The notes: a model not told the origin generated them from the letters alone. A stretch of DNA of 37,932 nucleotides from an uncultured Clostridia bacterium (GCA_944376655.1 CALWDJ010000021.1:1-37932); one strand, 5' to 3'. Positions 24,958 through 33,990 are shown, counted from the stretch's first letter. Program-made: numbers and translations.

Positions 24958-26199
24958 ATGACACAGAAAAAAATTGTTTCGGTAAAGGGATATGAGCTTA
25001 TGGACTCAAGGGGCAACCCTACCGTAGGCGCGAGGGTGGTATTAAGCGACGGCAGCGAGGGCTTCGCGCTCTCTCCCTCCGGCGCTTCGACAGGCATATT
25101 TGAGGCGCACGAAATGCGGGACGCCGACCGTAAAAGATATAACGGCAAGGGCGTTATCAACGCTGCGGCGGGAATCGAAAGAGAAATTGAACCGGCTTTA
25201 ATAAGCCTCGGCAGTACAGACCAGCGCGCCGCCGACCGGCTTATGATAGAGCTTGACGGCACGGAAAACAAGAAAAGGCTCGGCGCCAACGCCATACTCG
25301 CGGTGTCATTGGCGCTTGCCAAAGCCGCCGCGGCGTCTTACGGTATGCCGCTTTACAGATATATAGGGGGCATAAACGCCGTAACGCTGCCGAGACCGAT
25401 GATGAATATTTTGAACGGCGGAGCGCACGCGGCAAATAATATAGATATACAGGAATTTATGATAATTCCTTTTACTGCGCCGTCCTTTTCGGAGGGACTG
25501 AGACAGTGCGCCGAAATCTACCACGCGCTCGGCGCGCTTTTAAAGGAACGGGGAAAATCCTGCGGAGTGGGGGACGAGGGCGGCTTTGCGCCCGACCTTG
25601 ATTCCGACGAGGCGGCGATAGAGCTTATTGTCGAGGCGATAAACCGTGCAGGTTATACCACAGACGATATAAAAATAGCGCTTGACGCCGCGTCAAGCGA
25701 GTGGTACACCGACGGCGGATACCTTATGCCGAAGCGTAACAGAAAAGTTACCGCCGACGGGCTTATCGAGTATTACGCCGGACTGTGCGGAAAATATCCG
25801 GTAATATCGATTGAGGACGGTGTCGCCGAAGAGGATTGGGAGGGCTGGCAAAAGCTGACCGCCGCATTAGGCGACCGCATACAGCTTGTGGGCGACGACC
25901 TTTTTGTGACCAATACCGCGCGTCTCGCAAAGGGCATTGAGCGGAAAGCCGGCAATTCAATACTTGTAAAGCTCAATCAGATAGGAACGCTCAGCGAGAC
26001 CCTCGATGTAATAGAGCTCGCAAAAAAGAATGGCTATACCTCGGTCATTTCCCACCGCTCCGGTGAGACCGAGGACACTACGATAGCCGATCTTGCCGTG
26101 GCGGTAAATGCCGGACAGATAAAGACCGGCGCGCCCTGCCGCACCGACCGTGTGGCGAAATACAACCGCCTTCTTATGATAGAAAACGAAATAATATAA
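24958..26199 (+). CDS. eno: Enolase
   Basis: It converts 2-phosphoglycerate to phosphoenolpyruvate in glycolysis. The 413-aa protein has a normal N terminus ([13 protein letters not shown]), the [14 protein letters not shown] loop, catalytic Glu in [10 protein letters not shown], the Mg ligands in ISIEDG and [10 protein letters not shown], the catalytic Lys in LVKLNQIGT, and [17 protein letters not shown]. It ends about 15-20 residues earlier than many enolases. The HAANN segment replaces the common HADNN, which is not expected to be critical. GGAGGG lies 7 nt before the ATG. It is a single-gene unit closed by a strong terminator. Confidence 0.97.
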   Translation: MTQKKIVSVKGYELMDSRGNPTVGARVVLSDGSEGFALSPSGASTGIFEAHEMRDADRKRYNGKGVINAAAGIEREIEPALISLGSTDQRAADRLMIELDGTENKKRLGANAILAVSLALAKAAAASYGMPLYRYIGGINAVTLPRPMMNILNGGAHAANNIDIQEFMIIPFTAPSFSEGLRQCAEIYHALGALLKERGKSCGVGDEGGFAPDLDSDEAAIELIVEAINRAGYTTDDIKIALDAASSEWYTDGGYLMPKRNRKVTADGLIEYYAGLCGKYPVISIEDGVAEEDWEGWQKLTAALGDRIQLVGDDLFVTNTARLAKGIERKAGNSILVKLNQIGTLSETLDVIELAKKNGYTSVISHRSGETEDTTIADLAVAVNAGQIKTGAPCRTDRVAKYNRLLMIENEII

Positions 26200-26215
26200 G
26201 GCGTGTGTAATAAAG

Positions 26216-26253
26216 AACCCCCACTTTGTCACTACAAAGCGGGGGTTGCTTTT
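26216..26253 (+). terminator. Terminator between convergent eno and the MoCF-like gene
   Basis: A 13-bp stem with one mismatch (26216-26228 with 26235-26247) followed by TTGCTTTT on the plus strand; the minus strand side has only a weak run. It closes eno and probably also the convergent gene ending at 26267. Confidence 0.85.
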
Positions 26254-26266
26254 AATATAAATGATT

Positions 26267-27451
26267 TCAGCCGAAAAGGGTGCTGAAGGTTTCCCTTAAA
26301 TAGGCGGCGGCGCTTACGCCTTCCTTGGCGGGTACATAAAAAATGCAGTAGCACAGAATCGCTATTACGATAAGCAGGATAACCGATATCACAAGAACGG
26401 CAATATTTCCGGATCTGCGTCCGCCCTGCTCCGGCATATCGGCATAGTAAGGCGGTTCGTCCTCATATTCTTCGCTTAAAGCCTCGCCGCGGCTTTTTTT
26501 GATTTTATCGGTATCTATATAGTAATCGCCGCTTTCTGACGCGGTGTCCGTTTTGTCCTGCACCTCGGTTTTCTGCCTTTGCATGGGGATAACATAGCTG
26601 TTGTCAGTGTTATCCGGCTTATTTACAAATGAGCCGAGCGGAGTTTCGGTTTTGACCGGCTCGCTTTCCTCAGCTTTCGCAAAAATATCGCCGGTCGGGT
26701 TTTCGCTGTCTTTTTTTGCAGCGCTTTCAGTGTTTTCCGCGTCTTCGGAGGTTTCTTCGGAAACGGCGCTTTCGGCGCTGACTTCCCCGGCGGGCTGAGC
26801 CGGAGCTTCGGGCAGACCGCTCTGATTTCCGGCGCTTTCAGCCGTAGCTTCGGCAGCGGTTGCGGCAGGTTCCGGCGTAACGGCAGTATCCTGTACGTCA
26901 CTTTGCATAGCTGCCACGGGGGGCGGTACCGCCGCGGCGGAAGTGCCGGAAATATCCGTCGGCGGCTGACCCTGTACCTTTTCCTTCATTTCAATGGCGC
27001 ACAGCTCTTCGATATACGGGTGGATGAGGGAACTCATAACGGCTTTGCGGACAGCGCGGTTGTCGGTCAGCAGTATCATCGACTGGGGACCGCTTTCTAT
27101 AATGCAGCCGCCGAAGCTGCCGTCGGGCGAGACAAGCGGAGTGGCCCCGTTTATAACCCGTATTTTTTCCCCTCCGGATATACCGTAGCGCCTGCTGTCG
27201 ATTTCTGTGAGGGTCTTGCTTATGGCGCGCGCGGTTATATCCATTATCCCGTCTTCCCCGAAAAGGTTGCCCGAAATAATGATTACGCGGCTTCTCGATA
27301 CCGCTCTCGCGAGGTCGTGCACAAGCGTCTTTCTGTCAGGCGCCTTGTCGGTCAGCAGCCGCATTCTGCAGCAGCCGCATAAATTGAATTCAAGCTCAAA
27401 ATCCGTATTTGTCCTGTAATAGACAATATCGACCTTTAAATTCTGCAACAT
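26267..27451 (-). CDS. Membrane-anchored MoCF/CinA-N-like protein
   Basis: This 394-aa protein is not confidently assigned to a named family. Residues about 30-152 look like the molybdopterin-binding/CinA N-terminal fold. RVIIISGNLFGEDGIMDIT (55-73) matches the place of VIxTGGLGPTxDDxT, INGATPLVSPDGSFGG (100-115) that of PNPVGTAPGF, and a final IHPYIEEL that of the domain's end. The signature glycines and acidic residues are altered, so catalysis is doubtful. Residues about 155-345 are an acidic Ala/Glu/Pro/Thr-rich linker. One transmembrane helix (350-372) and a short tail follow. An excellent GGAGG precedes the ATG. It is the last gene after sortase B and a CinA C-terminal-domain gene. Confidence 0.55.
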   Translation of the reverse strand: MLQNLKVDIVYYRTNTDFELEFNLCGCCRMRLLTDKAPDRKTLVHDLARAVSRSRVIIISGNLFGEDGIMDITARAISKTLTEIDSRRYGISGGEKIRVINGATPLVSPDGSFGGCIIESGPQSMILLTDNRAVRKAVMSSLIHPYIEELCAIEMKEKVQGQPPTDISGTSAAAVPPPVAAMQSDVQDTAVTPEPAATAAEATAESAGNQSGLPEAPAQPAGEVSAESAVSEETSEDAENTESAAKKDSENPTGDIFAKAEESEPVKTETPLGSFVNKPDNTDNSYVIPMQRQKTEVQDKTDTASESGDYYIDTDKIKKSRGEALSEEYEDEPPYYADMPEQGGRRSGNIAVLVISVILLIVIAILCYCIFYVPAKEGVSAAAYLRETFSTLFG

Positions 27452-27471
27452 AAGCAGTCCTCCTTTTTTTA

Positions 27472-28419
27472 TCAGTCAAACGGGAAGTCAAGTCCCCTGT
27501 CGTCATACCAGCGCTTCGGATACCTCGGGGACGGGTTAACCGATGCCGACGAGGTATCGACCGTCGGCTCCTCGCCCTCTCTTGTCTCCCTCGCCATCAC
27601 GACGAGTCTCGCGTCGTCAAAATCGTAAACGCAGGTCACGAGGGTTATTATGTTATCGCCGTTCACAACGTCAACTCCGGTATTGATAAGGCTGCGCTGA
27701 TACGCTTCGTCCGCCCATGAGTTGAAATCGTCGTCGTCTAAAAAGTTCTTGCGCGATATATTGTAAATATACCCGTTGTCGTCTTCCTTTGAGGCGTTGA
27801 GCACAAATACCGAAAACACCTTGTAGGTTGACGATTTGTAAAGGGTCGAAAACTCAAGCGTCGGGTTTTGCTTGTAAAAATCAAGGTTCCGGTATTTCGT
27901 GAGATTCGCGAACATGGAGCCGTTCTTCATATGGTGCCCGTATATTACGAGGTTTTTGTCGGTTTCTTCTTCGGTTATGATGTTTTCGCAGTCGAAAAAC
28001 AGGGCGCCGTAAGCGCTTGTCTGCTTTTTCTGATTGTGGGTAAGATAATAGTCGTTGTTGTCGGTCTGGTATATCGGATTGTCTATTTTTGTGTTGGGAA
28101 CGGTTATCCAGCCCTTGAAATCACTGTTTTCGGCAAGCATCAGGTCGGTTATCGAGGTTGACGGAGCGGCTGTGCCGGCGCTCTGCGATGAAGACGAGTG
28201 CCACAGCTTGCGGCTTTCGTCTATTATACTGTCCTGCTTTTTGGCGGTAAGGAAATAATTTGTGAGATAAACCGCCGAGCCGATGAAAACTATCAGAGCG
28301 ATAAGGAAAAACAGCTTGAGGATTACCTGCTTTTTATTGTCCCTCCGGTTCGGAATATAGGAAATATAGAGATTGTGAAAAAAGCTCTGAATTGTGGGTC
28401 TTTCTTTTGCGTGCTTCAT
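27472..28419 (-). CDS. srtB: Class B sortase
   Basis: This 315-aa protein has a cytoplasmic N terminus, one membrane helix (32-57), and a sortase barrel (about 95-280). The catalytic His is His162 in YGHHM, the Cys is Cys263 in TLVTCVYDF, and the Arg is Arg271 in DARLVV. The N-terminal anchor and helical insert favour class B. A 35-residue Ser/Pro-rich tail follows. Sortases attach proteins with a sorting signal to peptidoglycan; no obvious substrate lies in this window. The ATG overlaps the stop of the CinA-type gene (ATGA). Confidence 0.93.
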   Translation of the reverse strand: MKHAKERPTIQSFFHNLYISYIPNRRDNKKQVILKLFFLIALIVFIGSAVYLTNYFLTAKKQDSIIDESRKLWHSSSSQSAGTAAPSTSITDLMLAENSDFKGWITVPNTKIDNPIYQTDNNDYYLTHNQKKQTSAYGALFFDCENIITEEETDKNLVIYGHHMKNGSMFANLTKYRNLDFYKQNPTLEFSTLYKSSTYKVFSVFVLNASKEDDNGYIYNISRKNFLDDDDFNSWADEAYQRSLINTGVDVVNGDNIITLVTCVYDFDDARLVVMARETREGEEPTVDTSSASVNPSPRYPKRWYDDRGLDFPFD

Positions 28420-28907
28420 TTTTTAACTTCCCCGATTGTTAATAGTAAACTGAACAGCTCTTTTACCGCGGCTTCCCTGACCTGACTGCGGCTTTTATAC
28501 GGAATATGCAGCTCTTTTACCTCGGTGCCCGCCAAAGACGCTGCCGCGATATAAACAAGCCCGGGACCGTGCCCCTCCGACGGGTCCGGCCCCGCCACTC
28601 CGGTGACCGACAGGCCTATATCCGAAGCGGCTTTTTTTCTTACGCCCTCCGCCATTTCACGTGCTGTTTCACTGCTTACCGCGCCGAATGCCTCAAGCGT
28701 TTTTTCGCTGACGCCTATCACTTCGTGCTTTATCCGCACAGAGTAGGAGACAACCCCCATTTCAAACACCGCCGACGCACCGGCGACAGCGGTTATATAA
28801 GCGGATAAAAGTCCGCCCGTGCAGGATTCGGCGGCAGATACCGTCATTTTGTTCTCGTCAAGCAGCTTTACCGCCCTTTCGGCGAGCCGCAAGGTTGTTT
28901 CATTCAT
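28416..28907 (-). CDS. CinA C-terminal-domain protein (NMN deamidase, PncC-like)
   Basis: This 163-aa stand-alone domain carries the family core: SAAESCTGGLLSAYIT (near 25-40), YSVRIKHEVIGVS, GAVSSETAREMAEG, and TGVAGPDPSEGHGPGLVYIA (quoted in part). PncC-type enzymes hydrolyse nicotinamide mononucleotide to nicotinate mononucleotide for pyridine recycling. In many bacteria this domain is fused to an N-terminal MoCF domain. Here it is separate, and a MoCF-like protein is encoded two genes downstream. The ribosome binding site is weak. Confidence 0.9.
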   Translation of the reverse strand: MNETTLRLAERAVKLLDENKMTVSAAESCTGGLLSAYITAVAGASAVFEMGVVSYSVRIKHEVIGVSEKTLEAFGAVSSETAREMAEGVRKKAASDIGLSVTGVAGPDPSEGHGPGLVYIAAASLAGTEVKELHIPYKSRSQVREAAVKELFSLLLTIGEVKK

Positions 28908-28930
28908 ATTTTTGCGCCGTCTTTGCTTAA

Positions 28931-30100
28931 TTATTCAATAAAGGAATACTGCGTTCCCTCTACCGCCTTTTCGACAAGCCCTTCAATATCAAGCCCCTTT
29001 TCGGCTTCCTCGCAAAGGGCGAGGGTGGGTCTTGTCTTCGGGTGCTTTGGGGTAAATACCGTGCAGCAGTCCTCGTAAGGGAGAATAGAGGTCTCAAAGG
29101 TGTCTATATGCCGGGATACGGCTATTATTTCCTCCTTGTCCATTCCTATAAGGGGACGCAGCACCGGCATATCGGCCACACTGTCCGTAGTGACGAGCGC
29201 CGGCAGTGTCTGGCTTGCGACCTGACCGAGGCTTTCCCCCGTAATAAGGGCAAGGCTGCCCGAGCTTCCGGCTATGCGCTGCGCTATTCTCATCATCATG
29301 CGCCGCATTATAAGCGTAAAGTAATCCTCCGGACATTTCTGTGCTATCTCGTCCTGAACCTCGGTAAAGGGGACAACCGCTAAATTTATCGTGCCGCTGT
29401 ATGCCGCCACTTTTTTAAGCAGTGTGCGCACCTTAAGCTCGGCGCGCGGACTTGTATACGGCGGACTCGCAAAATGTATAGCGTCAAGTCTCAGCCCTCT
29501 TTTCGCCATTGTCCATGCGGCTACGGGGCTGTCGATTCCGCCCGAAATCAGCACCGACGCCTTTCCGGCGGTTCCCACCGGCAGACCGCCCGCGCCCTTT
29601 ATCTGCTCGGCTCTTACATATGCCGCGAAATCCCTTATCTCAACATAAACCGTGCGGTCGGGATTGTGAACATCAACTTTAAGATGCGGATACGCCTCAA
29701 GCAGCATAGCCCCAACCTCGGCGCATATTTCGGGAGAGGTGAGCGGAAAACGCTTGTCTGCCCTTTTCGCCTCCACCTTGAAGGTTTTTATATTTTCCAT
29801 CACATTTTTAAGATATTCACGCGAACGCGAAAGTATGTCCTCAATCGTCTTTTCGCAGACGCATGCGCGGCTGAAGCCGGCTATGCCGAATATCATTCCG
29901 ACCCTTTTGAGCGCTTCCTCAAAATCGTAATCCTCCGAAACAGGCTGCACGTAAATCGTTGACTGCGATTTTGTGATTTTTGCCTCTCCGAGGTCCTTAA
30001 GCCGGCGTTTCATATTTTTTATAAGAGCGTCCTCAAAGTTTGAACGGTTAAGTCCTTTAAGGGCAAGCTCGCCGTTTTTGATAAGTATTATTTCTTTCAT
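28931..30100 (-). CDS. thiI: tRNA 4-thiouridine synthetase ThiI
   Basis: This 389-aa protein has an N-terminal ferredoxin-like/THUMP region (about 1-165) and a PP-loop ATPase domain starting SGGIDSPVAAW (about 186-196). It lacks the C-terminal rhodanese domain, as is normal in Firmicutes. It adenylates U8 in tRNA and takes sulfur from a cysteine desulfurase, which is encoded directly upstream; the stop and start codons overlap (TGATG). The gene may also contribute to thiazole synthesis, but no thiamine genes are nearby. Confidence 0.95.
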   Translation of the reverse strand: MKEIILIKNGELALKGLNRSNFEDALIKNMKRRLKDLGEAKITKSQSTIYVQPVSEDYDFEEALKRVGMIFGIAGFSRACVCEKTIEDILSRSREYLKNVMENIKTFKVEAKRADKRFPLTSPEICAEVGAMLLEAYPHLKVDVHNPDRTVYVEIRDFAAYVRAEQIKGAGGLPVGTAGKASVLISGGIDSPVAAWTMAKRGLRLDAIHFASPPYTSPRAELKVRTLLKKVAAYSGTINLAVVPFTEVQDEIAQKCPEDYFTLIMRRMMMRIAQRIAGSSGSLALITGESLGQVASQTLPALVTTDSVADMPVLRPLIGMDKEEIIAVSRHIDTFETSILPYEDCCTVFTPKHPKTRPTLALCEEAEKGLDIEGLVEKAVEGTQYSFIE

Positions 30101-31236
30101 CAGTTTGCCTTTCTTAGCTGTTTTACCGCGGCTTCAAGCGCGAGACAGAGCATATTTACGTCTTCTTCCGTGCTGTATCTTGAGAAGCTGATTCTCAGCG
30201 CGCTGTCGATAAGTCTGCGGTCAAGCCCCATTTCCGTAAGCACATAGCTGCCGTGCCCCTTTGCGCAGGCGCTGCCGCTTGATACGAAGACGTTCCGGCT
30301 TTCGAGAAAATGCAGAAGTGTCTCCGAGCGGTAGCCCGGCACCGAAATATTGAGAATATATGGCAGACAGCCCGCAGGCGAGTTTATCACGGCGCAGCCG
30401 GCAGCCGAAAGCCTTTGCTTTGCGTAATCAAAAAGCTCCTGCTGTTTTTTCAGCTGTGTTTCCGGCTTCTCAAGCTCGCTTACCGCTCCGGCAAAGCCCA
30501 TTATAAGCGGCATAGGCTCGGTTCCCGAGCGCATACCGCGCTCCTGTCCTCCTCCTGTTATAAACGGAGGTATATGAACGCCTTTTTTGCAGTATAAAAA
30601 GCCTATTCCTTTAGGGCCGTGTATTTTGTGGGCGCTTGCTGTAAGCAGGTCTATACCGAGCTTTCCGGTATTTATTTCCGTCTTGCCGTAGCCCTGCACC
30701 GCGTCGCAGTGGAAAAGGGCGCGCGGAACGGTTTTTTTGACAAGCCCGGCCGCCTCTTTTACAGGCTGCATGGCGCCGGTCTCGTTGTTTACGAGCATCA
30801 TGCTTACAAGCAGCGTGCTGTCGGTCAGCGCGCTTTCAAGCGCCGAAACCGGCACCGTGCCGTTTTTGTCCGGCTTCAGTCTTATGACCTCAAAGCCCTC
30901 GTCCTCAAGCCGCTTTACGGTCTCAAGCACCGACGGGTGCTCTATCACCGTGGTTATCACCCTGCCGCCCCGCTTTTTCGCTTTAAGTACGGACAGCAGC
31001 GCCGTGTTGTTGGCTTCCGTGCCGCTGCCGGTAAAAATTATCTCGTCGGGTCTTGCGGAAACCGAGTCCGCCACGGTCTTTCTCGCCTCATCAAGCGCCG
31101 TTTCGGCTTCCATACCGAGAATATGCAGGGAAGAGGGGTTCCCCCACACGGTTTCAAGCGCCCTGTTTATGTACTCTTTTGCCTTTGCACAAGGCTTGGT
31201 TGTAGAGCTGTTGTCAAGATATGCTATATGCTCCAA
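30100..31236 (-). CDS. Cysteine desulfurase (NifS/IscS family)
   Basis: This PLP enzyme releases sulfur from cysteine. I place the start at TTG 31234-31236 (378 aa, MEHIAYLDNSSTT). It has GGGGAG 9 nt upstream, whereas a longer frame from TTG 31278 would start inside the -10 promoter element. Motifs are the N-terminal LDNSSTTKP, SAHKIHGPKGIGFLY with the PLP Lys, and SSGSACAKG with the catalytic Cys. It is first in the thiI-srtB operon. The partner thiI directly downstream indicates a role in tRNA thiolation. Confidence 0.93.
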   Translation of the reverse strand: MEHIAYLDNSSTTKPCAKAKEYINRALETVWGNPSSLHILGMEAETALDEARKTVADSVSARPDEIIFTGSGTEANNTALLSVLKAKKRGGRVITTVIEHPSVLETVKRLEDEGFEVIRLKPDKNGTVPVSALESALTDSTLLVSMMLVNNETGAMQPVKEAAGLVKKTVPRALFHCDAVQGYGKTEINTGKLGIDLLTASAHKIHGPKGIGFLYCKKGVHIPPFITGGGQERGMRSGTEPMPLIMGFAGAVSELEKPETQLKKQQELFDYAKQRLSAAGCAVINSPAGCLPYILNISVPGYRSETLLHFLESRNVFVSSGSACAKGHGSYVLTEMGLDRRLIDSALRISFSRYSTEEDVNMLCLALEAAVKQLRKAN

Positions 31237-31269
31237 AGCACTGTTCTCCCCGTAAATCATATATGGAAT

Positions 31270-31298
31270 ATTATACAATATTTTTGTCGAATAAACAA
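31270..31298 (-). promoter_or_regulatory. Promoter of the cysteine desulfurase-thiI operon
   Basis: On the minus strand, -10 TATAAT (31270-31275), a 17-nt spacer and a weak -35 TTGTTT (31293-31298). Transcription would start near 31263, which rules out the upstream in-frame TTG as a start codon. Confidence 0.65.
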
Positions 31299-31330
31299 TA
31301 GGTATATACTGTAATAATGTAAATTATTTG

Positions 31331-31370
31331 TGACATAAGCCCGCGGCATTTGCACCGCGGGCTTATGTCA
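31331..31370 (-). terminator. Strong hairpin after manA
   Basis: A perfect 16-bp stem (31331-31346 with 31355-31370) with an 8-nt loop lies between the manA stop and the desulfurase promoter. The following minus-strand bases (CAAATAATTT) make a poor T-run, so it may act as an mRNA 3-prime protector as much as a terminator. Confidence 0.65.
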
Positions 31371-31398
31371 TTAAAGCAATGTATTGAATACCGCAAGC

Positions 31399-32355
31399 TT
31401 ACACTCTGCTTGAAAGTATTTCGGCTTTTCCGGAAATTTTAACCTTTAAGCCTGCCGGAATAAATATACTGCCGCCTTTCGGAGCCGAAAGCGAGCCGCC
31501 CTCATACTCGGCGGTCACGCTGCCCTCAAGCACGACAAGAGAAACAAAGCTGTCGTCACGCTTTATTTCTGTTTCGCCGTCAAGGCTTATAAGCTCCGCT
31601 GTGAAAAATCTGCATTCGGCAAGCTGTCTTACACTGCCGTAAGCGGTTTTTTCGGTTTTTCCCGTGCTTCCGTAGGGAACAGACGGTTTTTCAAGCTTTG
31701 TTACGTCAACCGCTTTTTCAATGTGCAGCGGACGCGGCTTGCCGTCGGCGCCCAGACGTCCGTAATCCGACACCCGGTAGGTTGTGTTGGAGTTCTGCTG
31801 AACCTCGGCAATAAGTATTCCCGCGCCTATGGCGTGCAGTGTTCCGGCGGCGATAAAAAATACATCGCCCTTGTGTACCGGCACAAAATTGCATATTTCG
31901 GGCAGTGTATTGTCCTTTATGCGGCTCTCAAATTCTTCTTTTGAAACCTCGCGGTTAAAGCCGTAGATAAGCTGCGCGCCCTCGTCGCAGTCAACCACAT
32001 ACCACATTTCGGTTTTGCCGAACTCACCCTCGTTTTTGAGCGCGTACCCATCGTCGGGGTGTACCTGAACCGAAAGCCTGTCCTTTGCGTCAATCAGCTT
32101 TATGAGCAGAGGAAAATAGGAAAAAGCCGCCGCCTTTTCGCCGAGAGCCTTATTGCCCCACGCCGCAAGAACTTCAGGCAGGGTTTTGCCGGCAAGCTCA
32201 CCGTTTACGACCGTGTCAGCTCCGTCCTTATGGCAGGAAAGAACCCACGCCTCCGCGGCGATTTCCTTTTCGGTTTCAAAATGATATTCGGTTTTAAGTT
32301 TTGTTCCGCCCCATATATAATCCTTTACGGGCGGCTTGAGCAGTAACGGATACGT
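31399..32355 (-). CDS. manA: Mannose-6-phosphate isomerase, class I, with apparent ACG start
   Basis: It interconverts mannose-6-phosphate and fructose-6-phosphate. The open frame extends far upstream of the first ATG (32007). It includes the essential N-terminal half: PVKDYIWGGTKL, SVQVHPDD with Zn ligands Gln and His, and the Zn-binding Glu in GKTEM. Translation from 32007 would omit these. The frame has no ATG, GTG or TTG before its upstream stop. The position expected for the start holds ACG (32353-32355), 8 nt after GGAG (32364-32367). This gives 318 aa, the usual Firmicute length. ATT at 32359-32361 is a less well-spaced alternative. Confidence 0.85.
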   Translation of the reverse strand, partial: TYPLLLKPPVKDYIWGGTKLKTEYHFETEKEIAAEAWVLSCHKDGADTVVNGELAGKTLPEVLAAWGNKALGEKAAAFSYFPLLIKLIDAKDRLSVQVHPDDGYALKNEGEFGKTEMWYVVDCDEGAQLIYGFNREVSKEEFESRIKDNTLPEICNFVPVHKGDVFFIAAGTLHAIGAGILIAEVQQNSNTTYRVSDYGRLGADGKPRPLHIEKAVDVTKLEKPSVPYGSTGKTEKTAYGSVRQLAECRFFTAELISLDGETEIKRDDSFVSLVVLEGSVTAEYEGGSLSAPKGGSIFIPAGLKVKISGKAEILSSRV

Positions 32356-32508
32356 TTTAATCTCTCCTTTTTACAAATAATTATATCACAAATAAACTTT
32401 AAAACAAGTTTTTCCGCACCTCGGCTTTTACGGTATAAATCGCTTTTAGCGGCGCAGAATATACTAATAAAAACGGTCGCGTCCCCACGCGCGGAACGGA
32501 GCGGAAAA

Positions 32509-32673
32509 TTGGGTATAATTCAGTGCGCCGAAAAATGCAGATTTCAGAAAGACGGCTATTGCGGCCTTGACAGTTGCTGTACGGTTAATTCGGTTTCGGG
32601 CAGCTGCCCTTACTTTATCGCCGTGTCACCTGATGAGGGAGACAGCCTCGGAAAGCCTTCTGACCCCGATTAG
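32509..32673 (+). CDS. Cys-rich 54-aa small protein
   Basis: A TTG at 32509-32511, 7 nt after GGAG, opens a 54-aa frame starting MGIIQCAEKCRFQKDGYC. Six further residues of note are Gly-Leu-Asp, the Cys-Cys pair (22-23 region) and CPYF near residue 33-36. The CxxxCxFxxDGxCxLD...CPYF pattern is familiar from small Clostridial Cys-rich proteins, some of which carry the misleading label hydroxymyristoyl-ACP dehydratase. Its last 48 nt overlap the 3-prime end of radA on the other strand. Metal binding is likely from the Cys spacing but unproven. Frame, ribosome binding site and motif together make it a probable gene. Confidence 0.6.
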   Translation: MGIIQCAEKCRFQKDGYCGLDSCCTVNSVSGSCPYFIAVSPDEGDSLGKPSDPD

Positions 32674-33990
32674 CTTTATTGTGTCGGGGCAGGAGGTTAT
32701 TTGTTTAAGGCAGGCGAAGGGAAGCACGCACTGCTTGAAGCCCATTCTCGCCGCCTCGGTTATTCTCGCCTGCGCGCGCGGAACCGAGCGCAGCTCGCCC
32801 GAAAGGCCTATTTCGCCGAACGCCACAAGGTCGTCGGGCAGGGGAATGTCTCTGAGCCCCGATACCAGCGACAGAGCTACCGCAAGGTCGGCGGCGGGCT
32901 CGTCTATCCTTATTCCGCCGACTATATTGAGATATGTATCAAGATTTGAATAATAAAGGCCGAGACGCTTTTCCAGCACCGCGAGCAGCAGATTGAGCCT
33001 GTTATAGTCAAAGCCGGTCGCCGTCCTCCGCGCGTTGCCGAAGCCGGTTGCCGCCACAAGTCCCTGAACCTCGGCGAGTATAGGGCGTGTACCCTCGATT
33101 ACGCAGGTGATACAGCCGCCCGAAACATCGCTCATTCTGCCCGAAAGCATCATAGCAGACGGGTTCTCAACCTCTGTAAGACCCGCTTCGCCCATTTCAA
33201 AAACGCCTATTTCGTTGGTTGAGCCGAAACGGTTTTTAATGGCGCGCAGAATCCTGTAAGACTGGTTGCGCTCGCCCTCGAAGTAAAGCACCGTGTCCAC
33301 TATATGCTCAAGCACCTTGGGGCCCGCTATGTCGCCGCCCTTATTCACATGACCTACCAGTATTACCGGTATATCAAGGCTTTTTCCCGTGCGCAGGAGC
33401 AGATTTGTCGATTCACGCACCTGCACTATGCTGCCCGGGGAGGAGGATATATCGCTGTGCTGCATGGTCTGAATCGAATCCACTATAACAAGGTCGGGCT
33501 TTGCCGAGGCTATGTATTCGCACACGGTTTGCACGTCGGTCTCGCTCATAATGGAAACCCGTTCGCTCTCAAGCCCTATGCGCTTCGCCCTTAATTTTAT
33601 CTGCACGGGGGATTCCTCGCCCGATACATAAAGTATGTCAAGCCCGTTCTGCAGCGCGCCGCAGACCTGAAGCAGTATCGTTGATTTTCCGATTCCCGGG
33701 TCACCCGAAAGCAGCACCACCGAGCCCTTTACTATGCCGCCGCCTAACACCCTGTCAAGCTCGGAAATTCCGGTCACAAAGCGGTGCTCGTCATCCGCGT
33801 TTATAGAGGAGAGCGGACGCGCCGAAAAGCTGTGCGCCGGCTTTGTCTGCGGCACAGCGGCGCTTTTCGGAATACGCACGTCTTCAACCATAGTGTTCCA
33901 CGCGCCGCATTCGCTGCACCTGCCCATCCATTTCGGACTTTCACAGCCGCATTCGCTGCATACATATACGGTTTTGCTTTTTCCTGCCAT
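32626..33990 (-). CDS. radA: DNA repair protein RadA/Sms
   Basis: This 454-aa protein, using ATG 33990 (GGAG 8 nt upstream), starts MAGKSKTVYVC. Domains are the four-Cys zinc finger (CSECGCESPKWMGRCSECG), the RecA-like ATPase with Walker A GDPGIGKST, the RadA-specific KNRFGS motif, and a Lon-like C-terminal domain (GGIRIDEPAADLAVALSL). It is a helicase-like factor for branch migration in recombination. A longer in-frame reading to 34038 would overlap cwlD and has no better start signal. It lies 17 nt after cwlD. Confidence 0.95.
   Translation of the reverse strand: MAGKSKTVYVCSECGCESPKWMGRCSECGAWNTMVEDVRIPKSAAVPQTKPAHSFSARPLSSINADDEHRFVTGISELDRVLGGGIVKGSVVLLSGDPGIGKSTILLQVCGALQNGLDILYVSGEESPVQIKLRAKRIGLESERVSIMSETDVQTVCEYIASAKPDLVIVDSIQTMQHSDISSSPGSIVQVRESTNLLLRTGKSLDIPVILVGHVNKGGDIAGPKVLEHIVDTVLYFEGERNQSYRILRAIKNRFGSTNEIGVFEMGEAGLTEVENPSAMMLSGRMSDVSGGCITCVIEGTRPILAEVQGLVAATGFGNARRTATGFDYNRLNLLLAVLEKRLGLYYSNLDTYLNIVGGIRIDEPAADLAVALSLVSGLRDIPLPDDLVAFGEIGLSGELRSVPRAQARITEAARMGFKQCVLPFACLKQITSCPDTIKLIGVRRLSEAVSLIR

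Noticed and set aside
30100-31278. Cysteine desulfurase start at TTG 31278 (MYNIPYM...)
   Set aside because: That codon overlaps the -10 element. TTG 31236 has GGGGAG in place and matches the family N terminus.
31399-32007. Reading manA as a 202-aa protein from the first ATG
   Set aside because: The frame is open upstream through the conserved N-terminal half and zinc ligands up to a good ribosome binding site. The ATG at 32007 has none.
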